Assembly (NCBI RefSeq): GCF_001513975.1 | Contig: NZ_KQ947984.1 | Location: 1,119,338 to 1,183,337, forward strand | Direction of reading: 5' to 3' | Length of the DNA stretch: 64,000 nt | DNA from: Streptomyces curacoi | Lineage (GTDB): Bacteria > Actinomycetota > Actinomycetes > Streptomycetales > Streptomycetaceae | In this document: positions 44,241-54,472 of the stretch, piece by piece | Layout: the number at the start of each line of letters is the position of its first letter | How positions within the stretch are numbered: position 1 is the first letter of the stretch | Made by a program: the position numbers and the translations under genes | The notes under the pieces: generated by a model | The model's input: the letters and a program-made list of their open reading frames with translations, nothing else | Database searches by the model: none | Told to the model about the DNA's origin: nothing

Positions 44241-45383
44241 TCACCGGCCCTTGCCGCAGAATTCGGCCTCGATCACCGCGTCGCTGTCGCCCGACCAGTC
44301 CCCGTTGAAGTTGAACGCCAGGGCGTGGCGCCCGTCCACCGTCGTCACCGCGTCCGTGTTCGAGCCGTGGATGCCTCCGTCATGGCCCCAGACCTCGACA
44401 CCGCAGCTGAGCTTGCGTTCGACGAGGCCCAGGCCGTAGCGGTTCGTGCCCCTGGCCCTGACCGTCGTCTTCATCTCCTTCAGCTGCTCGGGCGGGAGCA
44501 GCCTGCCGCGCAGCAGGGCCGTGTAGAAGCGGTTCAGGTCGGCCGAGCTGGAGATCATGTCGCCCGAGCCGAAGGCCAGCCGGGGGTTCAGTTCGGTGAC
44601 GTCGTACGTCGGGCCCGTCGCCGTCCGGGCGAGCTTGGAGTAGGCGCGGCTGCTGGGCCGGGGGAGGGTGACCCGGGTGCCGGGGACCGATGTGGCCGTC
44701 AGGTGGAGGGGGGCGATGACGCGGTGGCGGATCTCGTCGGCGTAACTGTTGCCGGTGGCCTTCTCTATCACCCGGCCGGCCAGCGCGTAGTTCGTGTTGG
44801 AGTACCGCCAGGAGGTGCCCGGCGCGAAGTACGGCTCATGGGTCATGGCGATGGCGATGAAGTGCTCGGGTTCCTTCTGGTCGAAGCGGTGCTCGAAGAA
44901 GCCCTCCGCGGCCATGTACATCTGCTGGAAGGCCGGGTCCGCCAGATAGTCGTAGATGCCGCTGGTGTGGTTCAGCAGCTGGCGCAGGGTGATCCGGCTG
45001 CCGTCGTGGCCGTTGCCCCGGACCACTCCCGGCAGCCACTTCTCCACCGTGTCGTCCAGCGACAGCTTTCCCTCCGCCTCCAGTTGGAGCATCACGGTCG
45101 CCACGAAGGTCTTGGTGATGCTCGCGACCCGGTAGCGGTCGTGCGGCGAGCGCGGCTTCCCTGTCTCCAGGTCGCCCACGCCCGCGGTCGCCGTCCAGCC
45201 CCGCCGGCCGTCCTTGACCGTCGCCGTCACACCGGGAACGCCGTCCGCGACGGCTGCCTCCAGGGCCCGGCGGGTGGCCTCGTGGCCGTCCCCTCTGCCG
45301 GGCGACGCCGCGGCCGCCGGTCCCGCCAGAGCCGCCGACAGCACCACGGCCGTCACCGCCGTCATCGTCGTGCGCACAGTCAT
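44241..45383 (-). CDS. Secreted serine hydrolase (beta-lactamase/DD-carboxypeptidase-like)
   Basis: 380 residues from the ATG at 45381-45383. Signal peptide 1-27 (TAVTAVVLSAALAGPAAAA). Active site: Ser88-x-x-Lys91 (SITK), Tyr194-Ser-Asn196 (YSN) and a late HDGG triad replacing KTG, as in R61-type DD-carboxypeptidases and class C relatives. The motifs look complete, so an active hydrolase or esterase is expected. The start is weakly supported (GGGGG upstream). It is downstream of the metallophosphoesterase gene on the same strand, 92 bp apart. Confidence 0.92.
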   Translation of the reverse strand: MTVRTTMTAVTAVVLSAALAGPAAAASPGRGDGHEATRRALEAAVADGVPGVTATVKDGRRGWTATAGVGDLETGKPRSPHDRYRVASITKTFVATVMLQLEAEGKLSLDDTVEKWLPGVVRGNGHDGSRITLRQLLNHTSGIYDYLADPAFQQMYMAAEGFFEHRFDQKEPEHFIAIAMTHEPYFAPGTSWRYSNTNYALAGRVIEKATGNSYADEIRHRVIAPLHLTATSVPGTRVTLPRPSSRAYSKLARTATGPTYDVTELNPRLAFGSGDMISSSADLNRFYTALLRGRLLPPEQLKEMKTTVRARGTNRYGLGLVERKLSCGVEVWGHDGGIHGSNTDAVTTVDGRHALAFNFNGDWSGDSDAVIEAEFCGKGR

Positions 45384-45475
45384 GACTACCCCCAGTCTCG
45401 CGCTCTGCTCGTTCGAGGGGACTGACCGGGGGCGCGAGACGAAGGTTGAGGAGCCGTGCGGCAGTTGGGCGGCTT

Positions 45476-47266
45476 TCAGCCCTTCTTCAGCACCAGCTCC
45501 GTGTTGCGGTCCCTGCGCTCCCCCGCCAGCGTCGTGCGCGCGCCCGGCGCGTTGAAGGACAGCTCGCGGTAGAGGGCGGCCAGGCCCGTCTGGGAGAGGT
45601 CCGTGAAGTCCGTGCGGTGCGGGGCCGAGGACTCGATCAGGGTGGTGAACAGGGAGAGCGTGCCGTCCTTGTTGTCCACGACCTCGATGATCCGGGCGAG
45701 TTGGGGGAAGTCGACGTGGGAGGCGGTGGAGATCTCCCAGAAGGAGCGGCCGTCGGGGGCGGAGTGCGGGGTGATGACGTTCTTGTGGATGTGGCCGTTC
45801 ACCCAGGCGAGGACGTTGCGGTGACTGGTGAGCAGCTCCACCACCTCGGCGCCGCCCACCCGCCGCTCGTTCGGGCGGGCCGGGTCGCGGCGGAGGTTGT
45901 CCATCGTCTCGCTGGTGTGATGGCTGAAGATGATCGCGTACGAGTCCCTGTGCTCCCGCAGCGTCCGGTCCAGCCACTTGAACTGGGCCGCGCCGATGGA
46001 CCCTTCGTAGTGGCCGCCGGGGTCGGTGGTGTCGAGGCTGATGCCGATGACGTCGTCGGCGATGCGGAAGCTGTAGTACTGGGTGCCTGCGTCCAGGTTG
46101 GCCGTCGAGTAGCCGTGCCCGACCGGGCCGAGGCCCCGGAAGGCCGGGTCGAGGTGGGCCCGCAGGTAGTCCCCGGGCGTGAACGGGGCCCGGCTCTCGT
46201 CGGGCGTGACCGAGCGCATCGAGCGGGCGTGCGCCTTGAGGAAGTCCTTGAAGACGGTGCCCCGCGGGTCCTTGTCCCGCTTCAGCGAGTCCTGGAGCTT
46301 CTTGGCGTCCGCCGCCGAGACGTTCATCAGCTTCTTGCCGCCGACGGCGAGGTCGGTGAGGTAGGAGTCGCTGTGCGAGGCGTAGGCGCCGAGCGGCATG
46401 GCGTCGTGGTTGCCGACCGTCGAGTACCAGGGGATGTTCAGGCCGGGGCTGCGCAGTTCCCGGATCGCGGCGGCCAGGAAGCCCTCGATGTGCGGGAAGC
46501 CGAGCTGCTTGTCGGCGTCGCGGACGCTGTCGTCGGCCTGCCAGTACAGCTTCAGGCCGCTGTTCTGGACGCCCTCGTAGTGCCGCGGGTCACCGGTGTT
46601 CGGGGTGACGCGGCCGCCGCTCATCACCGTCAGGAACCACTCCAGCTCGGACCCGCAGTTGTTGTCCGTGTTGTCGCCGGTGGTCATGGCGAAGTGCAGC
46701 GGGGCGCCGGTGACGGGGGCGCCCCGCAGCGCGTTGATCCGCTCGACCAGCGCCACCGCGCCCGGCACGGTCAGCGCCTCCTGCGGCCTCCAGGCGTGTA
46801 CGTCCGTCGCGCGCAGGTACTCCAGCCGGAGCGGGTGCTGGGCGTCGATCAGATGCAGGTCGGTGAGCTGGACGAAGGCGGCGAGCGCGGTACGGCGCTT
46901 CTCGCGCCCCGACTTGGCGGCGGCCAGGTTCTCGCGGACGACGCGCCGCCAGCCGGGTCCGTGACCGAGCCGGCGGTAGCCGGAGGTGCCGCGCGGGGTG
47001 GCGACCGAGGTGAGGGTGGTCCCGCGGGTGTAGGGCGCGAGCGCGGCCGGGAGCTTGCGGGAGGCGCCGACGGGCACCTCGGCGGCGGCGCTGCCCGTGC
47101 CGCTGCCCGGCGGGCGCACGGTGCCCGTGGCCGTGGCGGCCTGACTGTCGGTGGGCCGCAGGGCGTAGCCGACGCCCGCGGAGAGGGCCACCGCTCCGGT
47201 GGCGGCGAGCAGGGTACGGCGGTGGACCCCCAGCGCGGAGCTGGCGACAGAGCGTATGCGCGACAT
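45476..47266 (-). CDS. Tat-exported metallophosphoesterase (TIGR03767-type)
   Basis: 596 residues. The Tat signal HRRTLLAATGAVALSAGVGYA is near the N-terminus. Metal-binding motifs are present in order: TDLHLID, TTGDNTDNNC, VGNHDAM, FSHHTSETM and VNGHIHKN. Exported phosphodiesterase/phosphatase of unknown substrate; the TIGR03767 actinobacterial family name is from memory. About 230 bp upstream to the next gene hold its promoter. Confidence 0.92.
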   Translation of the reverse strand: MSRIRSVASSALGVHRRTLLAATGAVALSAGVGYALRPTDSQAATATGTVRPPGSGTGSAAAEVPVGASRKLPAALAPYTRGTTLTSVATPRGTSGYRRLGHGPGWRRVVRENLAAAKSGREKRRTALAAFVQLTDLHLIDAQHPLRLEYLRATDVHAWRPQEALTVPGAVALVERINALRGAPVTGAPLHFAMTTGDNTDNNCGSELEWFLTVMSGGRVTPNTGDPRHYEGVQNSGLKLYWQADDSVRDADKQLGFPHIEGFLAAAIRELRSPGLNIPWYSTVGNHDAMPLGAYASHSDSYLTDLAVGGKKLMNVSAADAKKLQDSLKRDKDPRGTVFKDFLKAHARSMRSVTPDESRAPFTPGDYLRAHLDPAFRGLGPVGHGYSTANLDAGTQYYSFRIADDVIGISLDTTDPGGHYEGSIGAAQFKWLDRTLREHRDSYAIIFSHHTSETMDNLRRDPARPNERRVGGAEVVELLTSHRNVLAWVNGHIHKNVITPHSAPDGRSFWEISTASHVDFPQLARIIEVVDNKDGTLSLFTTLIESSAPHRTDFTDLSQTGLAALYRELSFNAPGARTTLAGERRDRNTELVLKKG

Positions 47267-47498
47267 GGCGCGATCTCCCCGAGTGCGAACGCGTCGGCAG
47301 TGGTCGCGAGCGTCCGCCGGTCGCGAACGTCCCGCTCACCGTGGATCGTTGGCACCCGGGGTGACCTGCGCATGAACATGACCGCAACGCGCAACGCCGA
47401 TCACCATACGTGGATCTTGGACTACCTTGCGCGTTCACGGCCGCTCGTCGAACGGCCGGGGCCCGGTCACTCCGTGTTCATCTTCCGGGGTAGTGAAG

Positions 47499-47957
47499 CT
47501 ATCTCCCGGCGGCCGGGATCCGCCCCGCGGCCGGCCTCTCGCGCCACAGCGACAGCCCCTTGTCGACCATCGACACCCTGGTCAGGCCGGTGACGTCGGC
47601 GAGCGCGTGCCAGGCGGCCATGTCCGTGGAGCCGTCGGCCTCGTGGCGAAGGTCGCCGCCGGTGATCCGGACCTCGTAGACGAGCCGCACGCCGTGATGG
47701 TCGACGGTCCGGCCGAAGCGGCCCGGGAAGCGGTGGCGGGAGGAGTCGACACCGAGCAGGCCGGTGGGTTCGACGAGGTAGCCGGTCTCCTCCTCCACCT
47801 CGCGCACGACCGTGTCGTAGGGGTCCTCGCCGTGCTCCATGCCGCCGCCCGGCAGCACCCACTCGAAGCCGCCGCGAGGCGCCGGGGAACGGGCGAGGAG
47901 GACTTGTCCGTCACGTACGCATATGACGTAGGCCGCCACCCTCAACTTCTTCCGCAT
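47499..47957 (-). CDS. Nudix hydrolase
   Basis: 152 residues. A complete Nudix box (GX5EX7REVEEETG) lies at about residues 38-60 within VLPGGGMEHGEDP...REVEEETGY. Cleaves nucleoside diphosphates linked to another group; the substrate is unknown. MRKKLRVAAYVICVRDG is a typical beginning. It is a single gene, divergent from the subtilase. Confidence 0.93.
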   Translation of the reverse strand: MRKKLRVAAYVICVRDGQVLLARSPAPRGGFEWVLPGGGMEHGEDPYDTVVREVEEETGYLVEPTGLLGVDSSRHRFPGRFGRTVDHHGVRLVYEVRITGGDLRHEADGSTDMAAWHALADVTGLTRVSMVDKGLSLWRERPAAGRIPAAGR

Positions 47958-48096
47958 GTAGGGACATTATCGCCAACAGCCGACTTACCCCTCTTTGTTA
48001 CCCATCTCCCCAAAGTCCCTCGGGGGTTTTCCCCATCCGTCTATTTCGATTCGGTCAACTCTTCCCAAACATCCTTCCCTTGCATAAAGCTGTGCG

Positions 48097-48123
48097 GTCG
48101 TCCGGGATCACATACCGGACGAC
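48097..48123. promoter_or_regulatory. Perfect 9-bp inverted repeat upstream of the subtilase gene
   Basis: GTCGTCCGG (48097-48105) and CCGGACGAC (48115-48123) with nine bases between. Ends 29 bp before the start. May be a hairpin in the 5' leader or an operator. Confidence 0.45.
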
Positions 48124-48152
48124 CCATGCTCCTTTACCAACAAGGGATGCCG

Positions 48153-51100
48153 ATGACCCTCACCCCCCAGCGCGAGCCGCAGCCGGGCGCGAGACGCGCG
48201 GCCCGCATAGCCGTGGCCGCCGGCCTCGTCGCCGCGCTCTCCGCGGCCGGGCCGATACCCATGGCCGTCGCCGCGGACCCCGCGCCCGCCGCGGCGGACC
48301 CGAGCGTCAAGTCCGCGCACGACAAGCTCGGTTCGGACGACGCCGATCTGCTCGCCGAGGCCAAGGCCGACGGCGCCAAGAACGTCACGATGATGGTCGC
48401 GACCGCGCCCGGGCAGACCGAGAAGGTCTCCGAGCAGCTGGACGCGGTCGGCTCTGTGGGCCGTACCTACGACAAGCTCGGCTACGTCCGGGCCACCGTC
48501 CCCACCGGCAAGGCCGACTCGGCCATCGCCGCCGCGACGAAGCTCTCCTCGGTGCACGGCATCGACCTGCGCGAGGAGATACCTCTGGACGACCCCGCCG
48601 TCGACACGAAGAAGTCGACGGCCGCCGCCACCTCGTACTCCGCGCCGGACAAGAACACCCCGGCCGAGAACCCGTACAACCCCTCCTTCGAGACGGGCGC
48701 CGTCGACTTCGTCGAGGACCACCCGAAGGCGGACGGCCGCGGCATCACCATCGGCATCCTCGACAGCGGTGTGGACCTCGGCCACCCCGCGCTGCAGAAG
48801 ACCACGACCGGCGAGCGCAAGATCGTCGACTGGGTCACCGCCACCGACCCGATAGTCGACAGCGACCGCACCTGGCGCCCGATGGTGACCTCCGTCTCCG
48901 GGCCCACCTTCACCTACGGCGGCAGGACCTGGACCGCGCCGGCCGGCTCCTACCAGGTCAGCACCTTCCTGGAGTCGTACACCACCGGCGGCGACGCGGC
49001 GGGCGACGCCAACCGCGACGGCGACAAGACCGACTCGTGGGGCGTGCTGTACGACGCGGCGGCCGGCACGGTCCGCGTGGACCTCAACAACAACAACGAC
49101 TTCGGTGACGACACCCCGATGAAGCCGTACAAGGACGGCTTCCAGATCGGGTACTTCGGCACCGACAACCCGTCCACCGATGTCGCCGAGCGGCAGCCGT
49201 TCGTCGTGCAGATCCGCAAGGACGTGCCGATGGACCCGCTGGGCGGGACCTGGGTCGGCCAGAAGCGCGACTTCGTCAACATCGGCGTCATCGAGTCCGA
49301 GCACGGCACGCACGTCGCCGGCATCACCGCCGCGAACGGCCTGTTCGGCGGCGAGATGAACGGCGCGGCGCCGGGCGCCAAGCTCGTCTCCTCCCGTGCC
49401 TGCACCTGGACCGGCGGCTGCACCAACGTCGCGCTCACCGAGGGCATGATCGACCTCGTCGTCAACCGCGGCGTCGACATCGTCAACATGTCCATCGGCG
49501 GTCTCCCGGCGCTGAACGACGGCAACAACGCCCGCTCGGAGCTGTACACCCGCCTGATCGACACCTACGGCGTCCAGCTCGTCATCTCCGCCGGCAACTC
49601 CGGCCCCGGCGCCAACACCATCGGCGACCCGGCCCTGTCCAACAAGGTCATCTCGGTCGGCGCGACCATCTCCAAGGCGACGTGGGCCGCCAACTACGGC
49701 TCCGTCGTGGAGAAGAAGTACGCGATGATGCCGTTCTCCTCGCGCGGCCCGCGTGAGGACGGCGGCTTCACCCCGACCCTGGTCGCCCCGGGTGCCGCGA
49801 TCAACACGATCCAGACCTGGCTGCCGGGCGCCCCGGTCGCCGAGGCGGGCTACTCCCTCCCGGCCGGCTACGGCATGCTCCAGGGCACCTCGATGGCCTC
49901 CCCGCAGGCGGCGGGCGCGTCCGCGCTGCTGCTGAGCGCCGCCAAGCACAAGGGCATCGCCCTCACCCCGGCGAAGCTGCGCACCGCGCTGACCTCGACC
50001 GCCGACCACATCAAGGGTGTCCAGGCGTACGAGGAGGGTGCCGGCCTCATCAACATCGAGGATGCCTGGGACTCGATCCGTGACGGCGCCACCGCCCACG
50101 AGTACACGGTGAAGGCCCCGGTCGACACCGCGATCGACCAGTTCCTGAAGACGCCGGGCTACGGCACGGGCGTCTACGACCGCGAGGGCGGCCTCAAGGC
50201 CGGGCAGAAGAAGACGTACGACGTCACCATCACGCGTACGTCCGGCGCGGACAAGGCGATCCGGCACGAGCTGCACTTCGAGAACAACGCCGGTGACACC
50301 TTCCGGATCGTCGGCTCCGACGAGATCAGCCTCGGCCTGAACAAGCCGGTCACCGTCCAGGTCGCCGCCAAGCCGTCCTCGGCCGGCATCAAGAGCGCGA
50401 TCCTGGAGGTCGACGACCCGCGCACCGAGGGCATCGACAAGCAGGTCCTCAACACGGTCGTGGTCGCCGCGCCGCTCAAGTACACGTACTCGGCGTCCGG
50501 TTCGGTGCAGCGCAACAGCACCAAGCACTACTTCGTGACCGTCCCCGAGGGCGCCAAGTCGCTGGAGGTGGCGATCGGCGGGCTGAAGGACAAGAGCCAG
50601 ACCCGGTTCATCGCCATCCACCCGTACGGCGTCCCGTCCGACCCGACCGGCACGCCGAACTGCTACAACAACTACCTCGGCGGCAACGGCTGCAAGCCGG
50701 ACGTGCGTGCGTACGCCGACCCGCAGCCCGGCGTCTGGGAGATCGAGGTCGAGTCGCGCCGTACGTCGCCGCTGCTCGACAACCCGTACACCCTCGACGT
50801 CACCGTTCTGGGCGCGGCCTTCGACCCGGAGACCGTGACCGTCCCCGAGGCCAAGGTCGGCACCCCGGCCGCCGCCTCCTGGAAGGTGACCAACAACTAC
50901 GCCGCCATCGACGGCAAGCTGGCCGGCGGCCCGCTCGGCTCATCGAAGACGGCGCGTCCGACCATCGCCGAGGGCGCCACCCAGACCACCACGGTCGAGG
51001 TACCCGAGGGCGCCACGTCGCTCGACGTCACCATCGGCAACGTCTCCGACGCCGCCGCGGACCTCGACCTGGTCGTCTACGACGCGGCCGGCACCGAGGT

Positions 51101-51440
51101 CGGCAGCTCCGCCGACGGTGACTCCGAGGAGTCGGTCAAGGTCGCGAACCCGGCCGCCGGGACGTACCGCATCGAGGTCATCGGCTACTCGGTGCCGGGC
51201 GGCTCGACGGCGTACGACTACCTGGACGTGTTCTACTCCGCCTCGCTCGGCACCGTCACGGTCGACGGGTCGGCGCCGGTGAAGCTGGGCACGGGTGACT
51301 CGGCCACGGTCACCGGCAGCGTCACCGCGAAGGCCGCCGCTCCGGAGGGCCGCGAGTTCTTCGGTCAGGTCCGCCTGGTGAACGCGCGCGGCACGGTCGC
51401 GGGCCTGGGCAACGTGAAGATCGAGAAGGTCACGCCGTAA
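48153..51440 (+). CDS. Large secreted S8-family subtilisin-like protease
   Basis: About 1095 residues from ATG 48153, preceded by AAGGG at correct spacing (a second ATG at 48147 is too close to it). Signal peptide 1-37 (RIAVAAGLVAALSAAGPIPMAVA). The propeptide reaches about residue 185. Catalytic triad: Asp204 in GILDSGVD, His384 in EHGTHVAGI and Ser580 in GTSMASPQAAGA, with the oxyanion Asn in SAGNSGPG. A long insertion lies between Asp and His. The C-terminal half contains beta-sandwich and pre-peptidase-like domains (TYRIEVIGYSVPGGSTAYDYLDV). Similar to Streptomyces tripeptidyl aminopeptidase/S8 proteases. Confidence 0.94.
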   Translation: MTLTPQREPQPGARRAARIAVAAGLVAALSAAGPIPMAVAADPAPAAADPSVKSAHDKLGSDDADLLAEAKADGAKNVTMMVATAPGQTEKVSEQLDAVGSVGRTYDKLGYVRATVPTGKADSAIAAATKLSSVHGIDLREEIPLDDPAVDTKKSTAAATSYSAPDKNTPAENPYNPSFETGAVDFVEDHPKADGRGITIGILDSGVDLGHPALQKTTTGERKIVDWVTATDPIVDSDRTWRPMVTSVSGPTFTYGGRTWTAPAGSYQVSTFLESYTTGGDAAGDANRDGDKTDSWGVLYDAAAGTVRVDLNNNNDFGDDTPMKPYKDGFQIGYFGTDNPSTDVAERQPFVVQIRKDVPMDPLGGTWVGQKRDFVNIGVIESEHGTHVAGITAANGLFGGEMNGAAPGAKLVSSRACTWTGGCTNVALTEGMIDLVVNRGVDIVNMSIGGLPALNDGNNARSELYTRLIDTYGVQLVISAGNSGPGANTIGDPALSNKVISVGATISKATWAANYGSVVEKKYAMMPFSSRGPREDGGFTPTLVAPGAAINTIQTWLPGAPVAEAGYSLPAGYGMLQGTSMASPQAAGASALLLSAAKHKGIALTPAKLRTALTSTADHIKGVQAYEEGAGLINIEDAWDSIRDGATAHEYTVKAPVDTAIDQFLKTPGYGTGVYDREGGLKAGQKKTYDVTITRTSGADKAIRHELHFENNAGDTFRIVGSDEISLGLNKPVTVQVAAKPSSAGIKSAILEVDDPRTEGIDKQVLNTVVVAAPLKYTYSASGSVQRNSTKHYFVTVPEGAKSLEVAIGGLKDKSQTRFIAIHPYGVPSDPTGTPNCYNNYLGGNGCKPDVRAYADPQPGVWEIEVESRRTSPLLDNPYTLDVTVLGAAFDPETVTVPEAKVGTPAAASWKVTNNYAAIDGKLAGGPLGSSKTARPTIAEGATQTTTVEVPEGATSLDVTIGNVSDAAADLDLVVYDAAGTEVGSSADGDSEESVKVANPAAGTYRIEVIGYSVPGGSTAYDYLDVFYSASLGTVTVDGSAPVKLGTGDSATVTGSVTAKAAAPEGREFFGQVRLVNARGTVAGLGNVKIEKVTP

Positions 51441-51458
51441 TCCGTGGTACGGCAGTGG

Positions 51459-51488
51459 GGGGCGGGCGTCCGTACGGGCGCCCGCCCC
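51459..51488. terminator. Terminator between subtilase and membrane protein genes
   Basis: GGGGCGGGCG / CGCCCGCCCC with a ten-base loop, 18 bp after the subtilase stop and a few bases beyond the stop of the minus-strand neighbour. Confidence 0.8.
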
Positions 51489-51491
51489 TCG

Positions 51492-52238
51492 TCATGCGCA
51501 GGTGAGTTTCCGTGCCTCGGGCAGCGCGGCGGTGATCCAGTCCCGTTCAGGGGCGATGTCCTGCTCGCCGACGGCCCAGAAGTCCGGTCCGGCGGCCCGC
51601 CGGGGAATGCCGACCAGGATGTGTTCGCCCTTGCCGACGGCGGCCTCCTCCATCAGGAAGGTCACCTCGTCCTCGCTCTTCTCCGGCTGGTAGGAGCGGG
51701 TCACCCGCAGCGTGATCCGCTCCTGTCCCGTCCCGGGAACCGGCAGCACGGCGGTGACGTCGCCCTCGGCGATCAGGCGGGCGCAGGCCAGGTAGCGGGG
51801 GCTGCCGAAGCCGGCTTCGGCCTGCTTGGAGCTCGCCTGGTCGGCGCTGCCTCGCGAGGACAGGCCGGCGTCCCCGGCCTGGGAGAGCAGCCAGCCCAGG
51901 CCGGCCACCACGGAGGCGACGGCGGCCACCGCGAGGGTGCCGAAGGCGAGGCTGAACCCACGCCGCCGGACGCGGGAGGGAGGGTCTCGTACGGGAACGG
52001 GTTCGGGCTCGGGAGCCGGGGCCGGGGCCGGGGCCGGTGGCTCGCCGAGTGCCCGCCCGACGATCTCCAGCTGCTCCCGCAGCAGCGTCACATCGGCGAC
52101 GGCAGCGCGGTGCTCGTTCATGAAGGCGGCATCCGCGCGGGCCTCGTCCGGCAGCGGTTCGCCGGTGATCGCAGCCATCAGCGCGTCGGCGCCGGTACGG
52201 CCGTCACGGCCGTCACGGCCTTCGTGCTCGGCGGTCAT
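51492..52238 (-). CDS. Single-pass membrane protein co-encoded with an ECF sigma factor (probable anti-sigma partner)
   Basis: 248 residues from the ATG at 52236-52238, which comes one base after the sigma TGA overlap region. The cytoplasmic part (1-95) has an acidic and Pro/Ala linker (PAPAPAPEPEPVPV). One membrane segment lies at about 96-118. The outer part (residues 120-248) has two Cys. There is no clear zinc-finger HxxxCxxC motif of ZAS anti-sigma factors. The anti-sigma role is inferred from position only. Confidence 0.8.
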   Translation of the reverse strand: MTAEHEGRDGRDGRTGADALMAAITGEPLPDEARADAAFMNEHRAAVADVTLLREQLEIVGRALGEPPAPAPAPAPEPEPVPVRDPPSRVRRRGFSLAFGTLAVAAVASVVAGLGWLLSQAGDAGLSSRGSADQASSKQAEAGFGSPRYLACARLIAEGDVTAVLPVPGTGQERITLRVTRSYQPEKSEDEVTFLMEEAAVGKGEHILVGIPRRAAGPDFWAVGEQDIAPERDWITAALPEARKLTCA

Positions 52239-52239
52239 C

Positions 52240-52788
52240 TCACACCACCTCGTCCTCGTGCAGGCGGGCGCGCAGGGCCCGTACCGCCGTGTGCAGCCTG
52301 CTCTTGACCGTGCCCTCCGGGATACCGAGCTCCTCGGCGATCCCGCGCACCGGCAGGTCGGCGTAGAAGCGCAGGACGAGGACCTGGCGCTGGGCGTCGG
52401 GCAGCTCGTCCAGGCCCCGGGCCACGGCGAGGGAGAGCAGGCTGGTGTCCTCGCCGGAGGGGTGTTCGAGCTGGCGCAGGGAGGCGAGCCGCTCCCCGAG
52501 CCGCTCCTGGCGCTTCTTGGCCCGGTGCCAGTCCATGGCGAGGTTGGAGGCGACGACCGCCGCCCACGCCGACACGTCCCGCGGCGCCTCGCGTCCGCTC
52601 GCGGCCCGCTCCAGCAGCCGCAGGCGGACCTGCTGCACCCCGTCCAGCAGGTCCGCCTGCGGCACCCCGCCCAGCGCGAGCACCGCGCGCACCCGGCGCT
52701 CCTGGGCCGCGTCCAGCGGATCGTCCAGCACGTCCTGGACGGCGCCGCCCCCCTGGCCGCGGCGGGCCTTTCTGCGCAGCACAGCCAC
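52240..52788 (-). CDS. ECF-family RNA polymerase sigma factor
   Basis: 182 residues from a GTG at 52786-52788 with GAGGGGAGG upstream. The frame begins 33 codons earlier, but that part lacks homology and overlaps the promoter. Region 2 reads DVSAWAAVVASNLAMDWHRAKKRQ; region 4 has the helix-turn-helix AEELGIPEGTVKSRLHTAVRALR. Short protein of the SigE-like size class. Downstream, a membrane protein gene follows after a few bases; the two probably form a signalling pair. Confidence 0.92.
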   Translation of the reverse strand: MAVLRRKARRGQGGGAVQDVLDDPLDAAQERRVRAVLALGGVPQADLLDGVQQVRLRLLERAASGREAPRDVSAWAAVVASNLAMDWHRAKKRQERLGERLASLRQLEHPSGEDTSLLSLAVARGLDELPDAQRQVLVLRFYADLPVRGIAEELGIPEGTVKSRLHTAVRALRARLHEDEVV

Positions 52789-54146
<1,358 letters not shown>

Positions 54147-54161
54147 CGCCCCCACACACCC

Positions 54162-54200
54162 CGAGGGGGCGGCCACCAACAGTCGGTGGCCGCCCCCTCG
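54162..54200. terminator. asd/pepN terminator, copy 1
   Basis: CGAGGGGGCGGCCACC / GGTGGCCGCCCCCTCG, 16-bp perfect stem with a seven-base loop, 16 bp after the asd stop. Confidence 0.9.
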
Positions 54201-54223
54201 TCGCCGCACGGCCCGCTACGGCC

Positions 54224-54290
54224 GGCCGGCCGCCGCATCCGCCGCCTGCGCCTTCAACGCCCGCTCCACGCCCGCCCGGGACTCGGAGAC
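54224..54290 (-). pseudogene. Fragment of the pepN 3' end created by the duplication
   Basis: Matches 54481-54547 of the intact aminopeptidase gene (tail coding SESRAGVERALKAQAADAA). It lacks a start and is far too short to function. Remnant of the 257-bp duplication. Confidence 0.8.
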
Positions 54291-54297
54291 GAGGCAT

Positions 54298-54403
54298 CGA
54301 GCGCGGCCTCGCCCTGTTCCTCTCCAACGACAACCTCCGCAAGGGCGCGGCGCTGAACGCCGTGCAGATCGCGGAGCTGGTGGCAGCCGAGCTCAAGGGC
54401 TGA
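54298..54403 (+). pseudogene. Fragment of the asd 3' end created by the duplication
   Basis: Repeats the last 106 bp of asd (segment coding [21 protein letters not shown] through AAELKG and stop) without upstream coding sequence. Not expressed as a functional protein. Confidence 0.85.
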
Positions 54404-54418
54404 CGCCCCCACACACCC

Positions 54419-54457
54419 CGAGGGGGCGGCCACCAGCAGTCGGTGGCCGCCCCCTCG
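54419..54457. terminator. asd/pepN terminator, copy 2
   Basis: Same 16-bp perfect stem as copy 1, exactly 257 bp further on, 16 bp beyond the pepN stop in the direction of pepN transcription. Confidence 0.9.
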
Positions 54458-54472
54458 TCGCCGCACGGCCGA

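Noticed and set aside
54224..54403. New short gene between asd and pepN
   Set aside because: The sequence is only a duplicated copy of the ends of both neighbouring genes.
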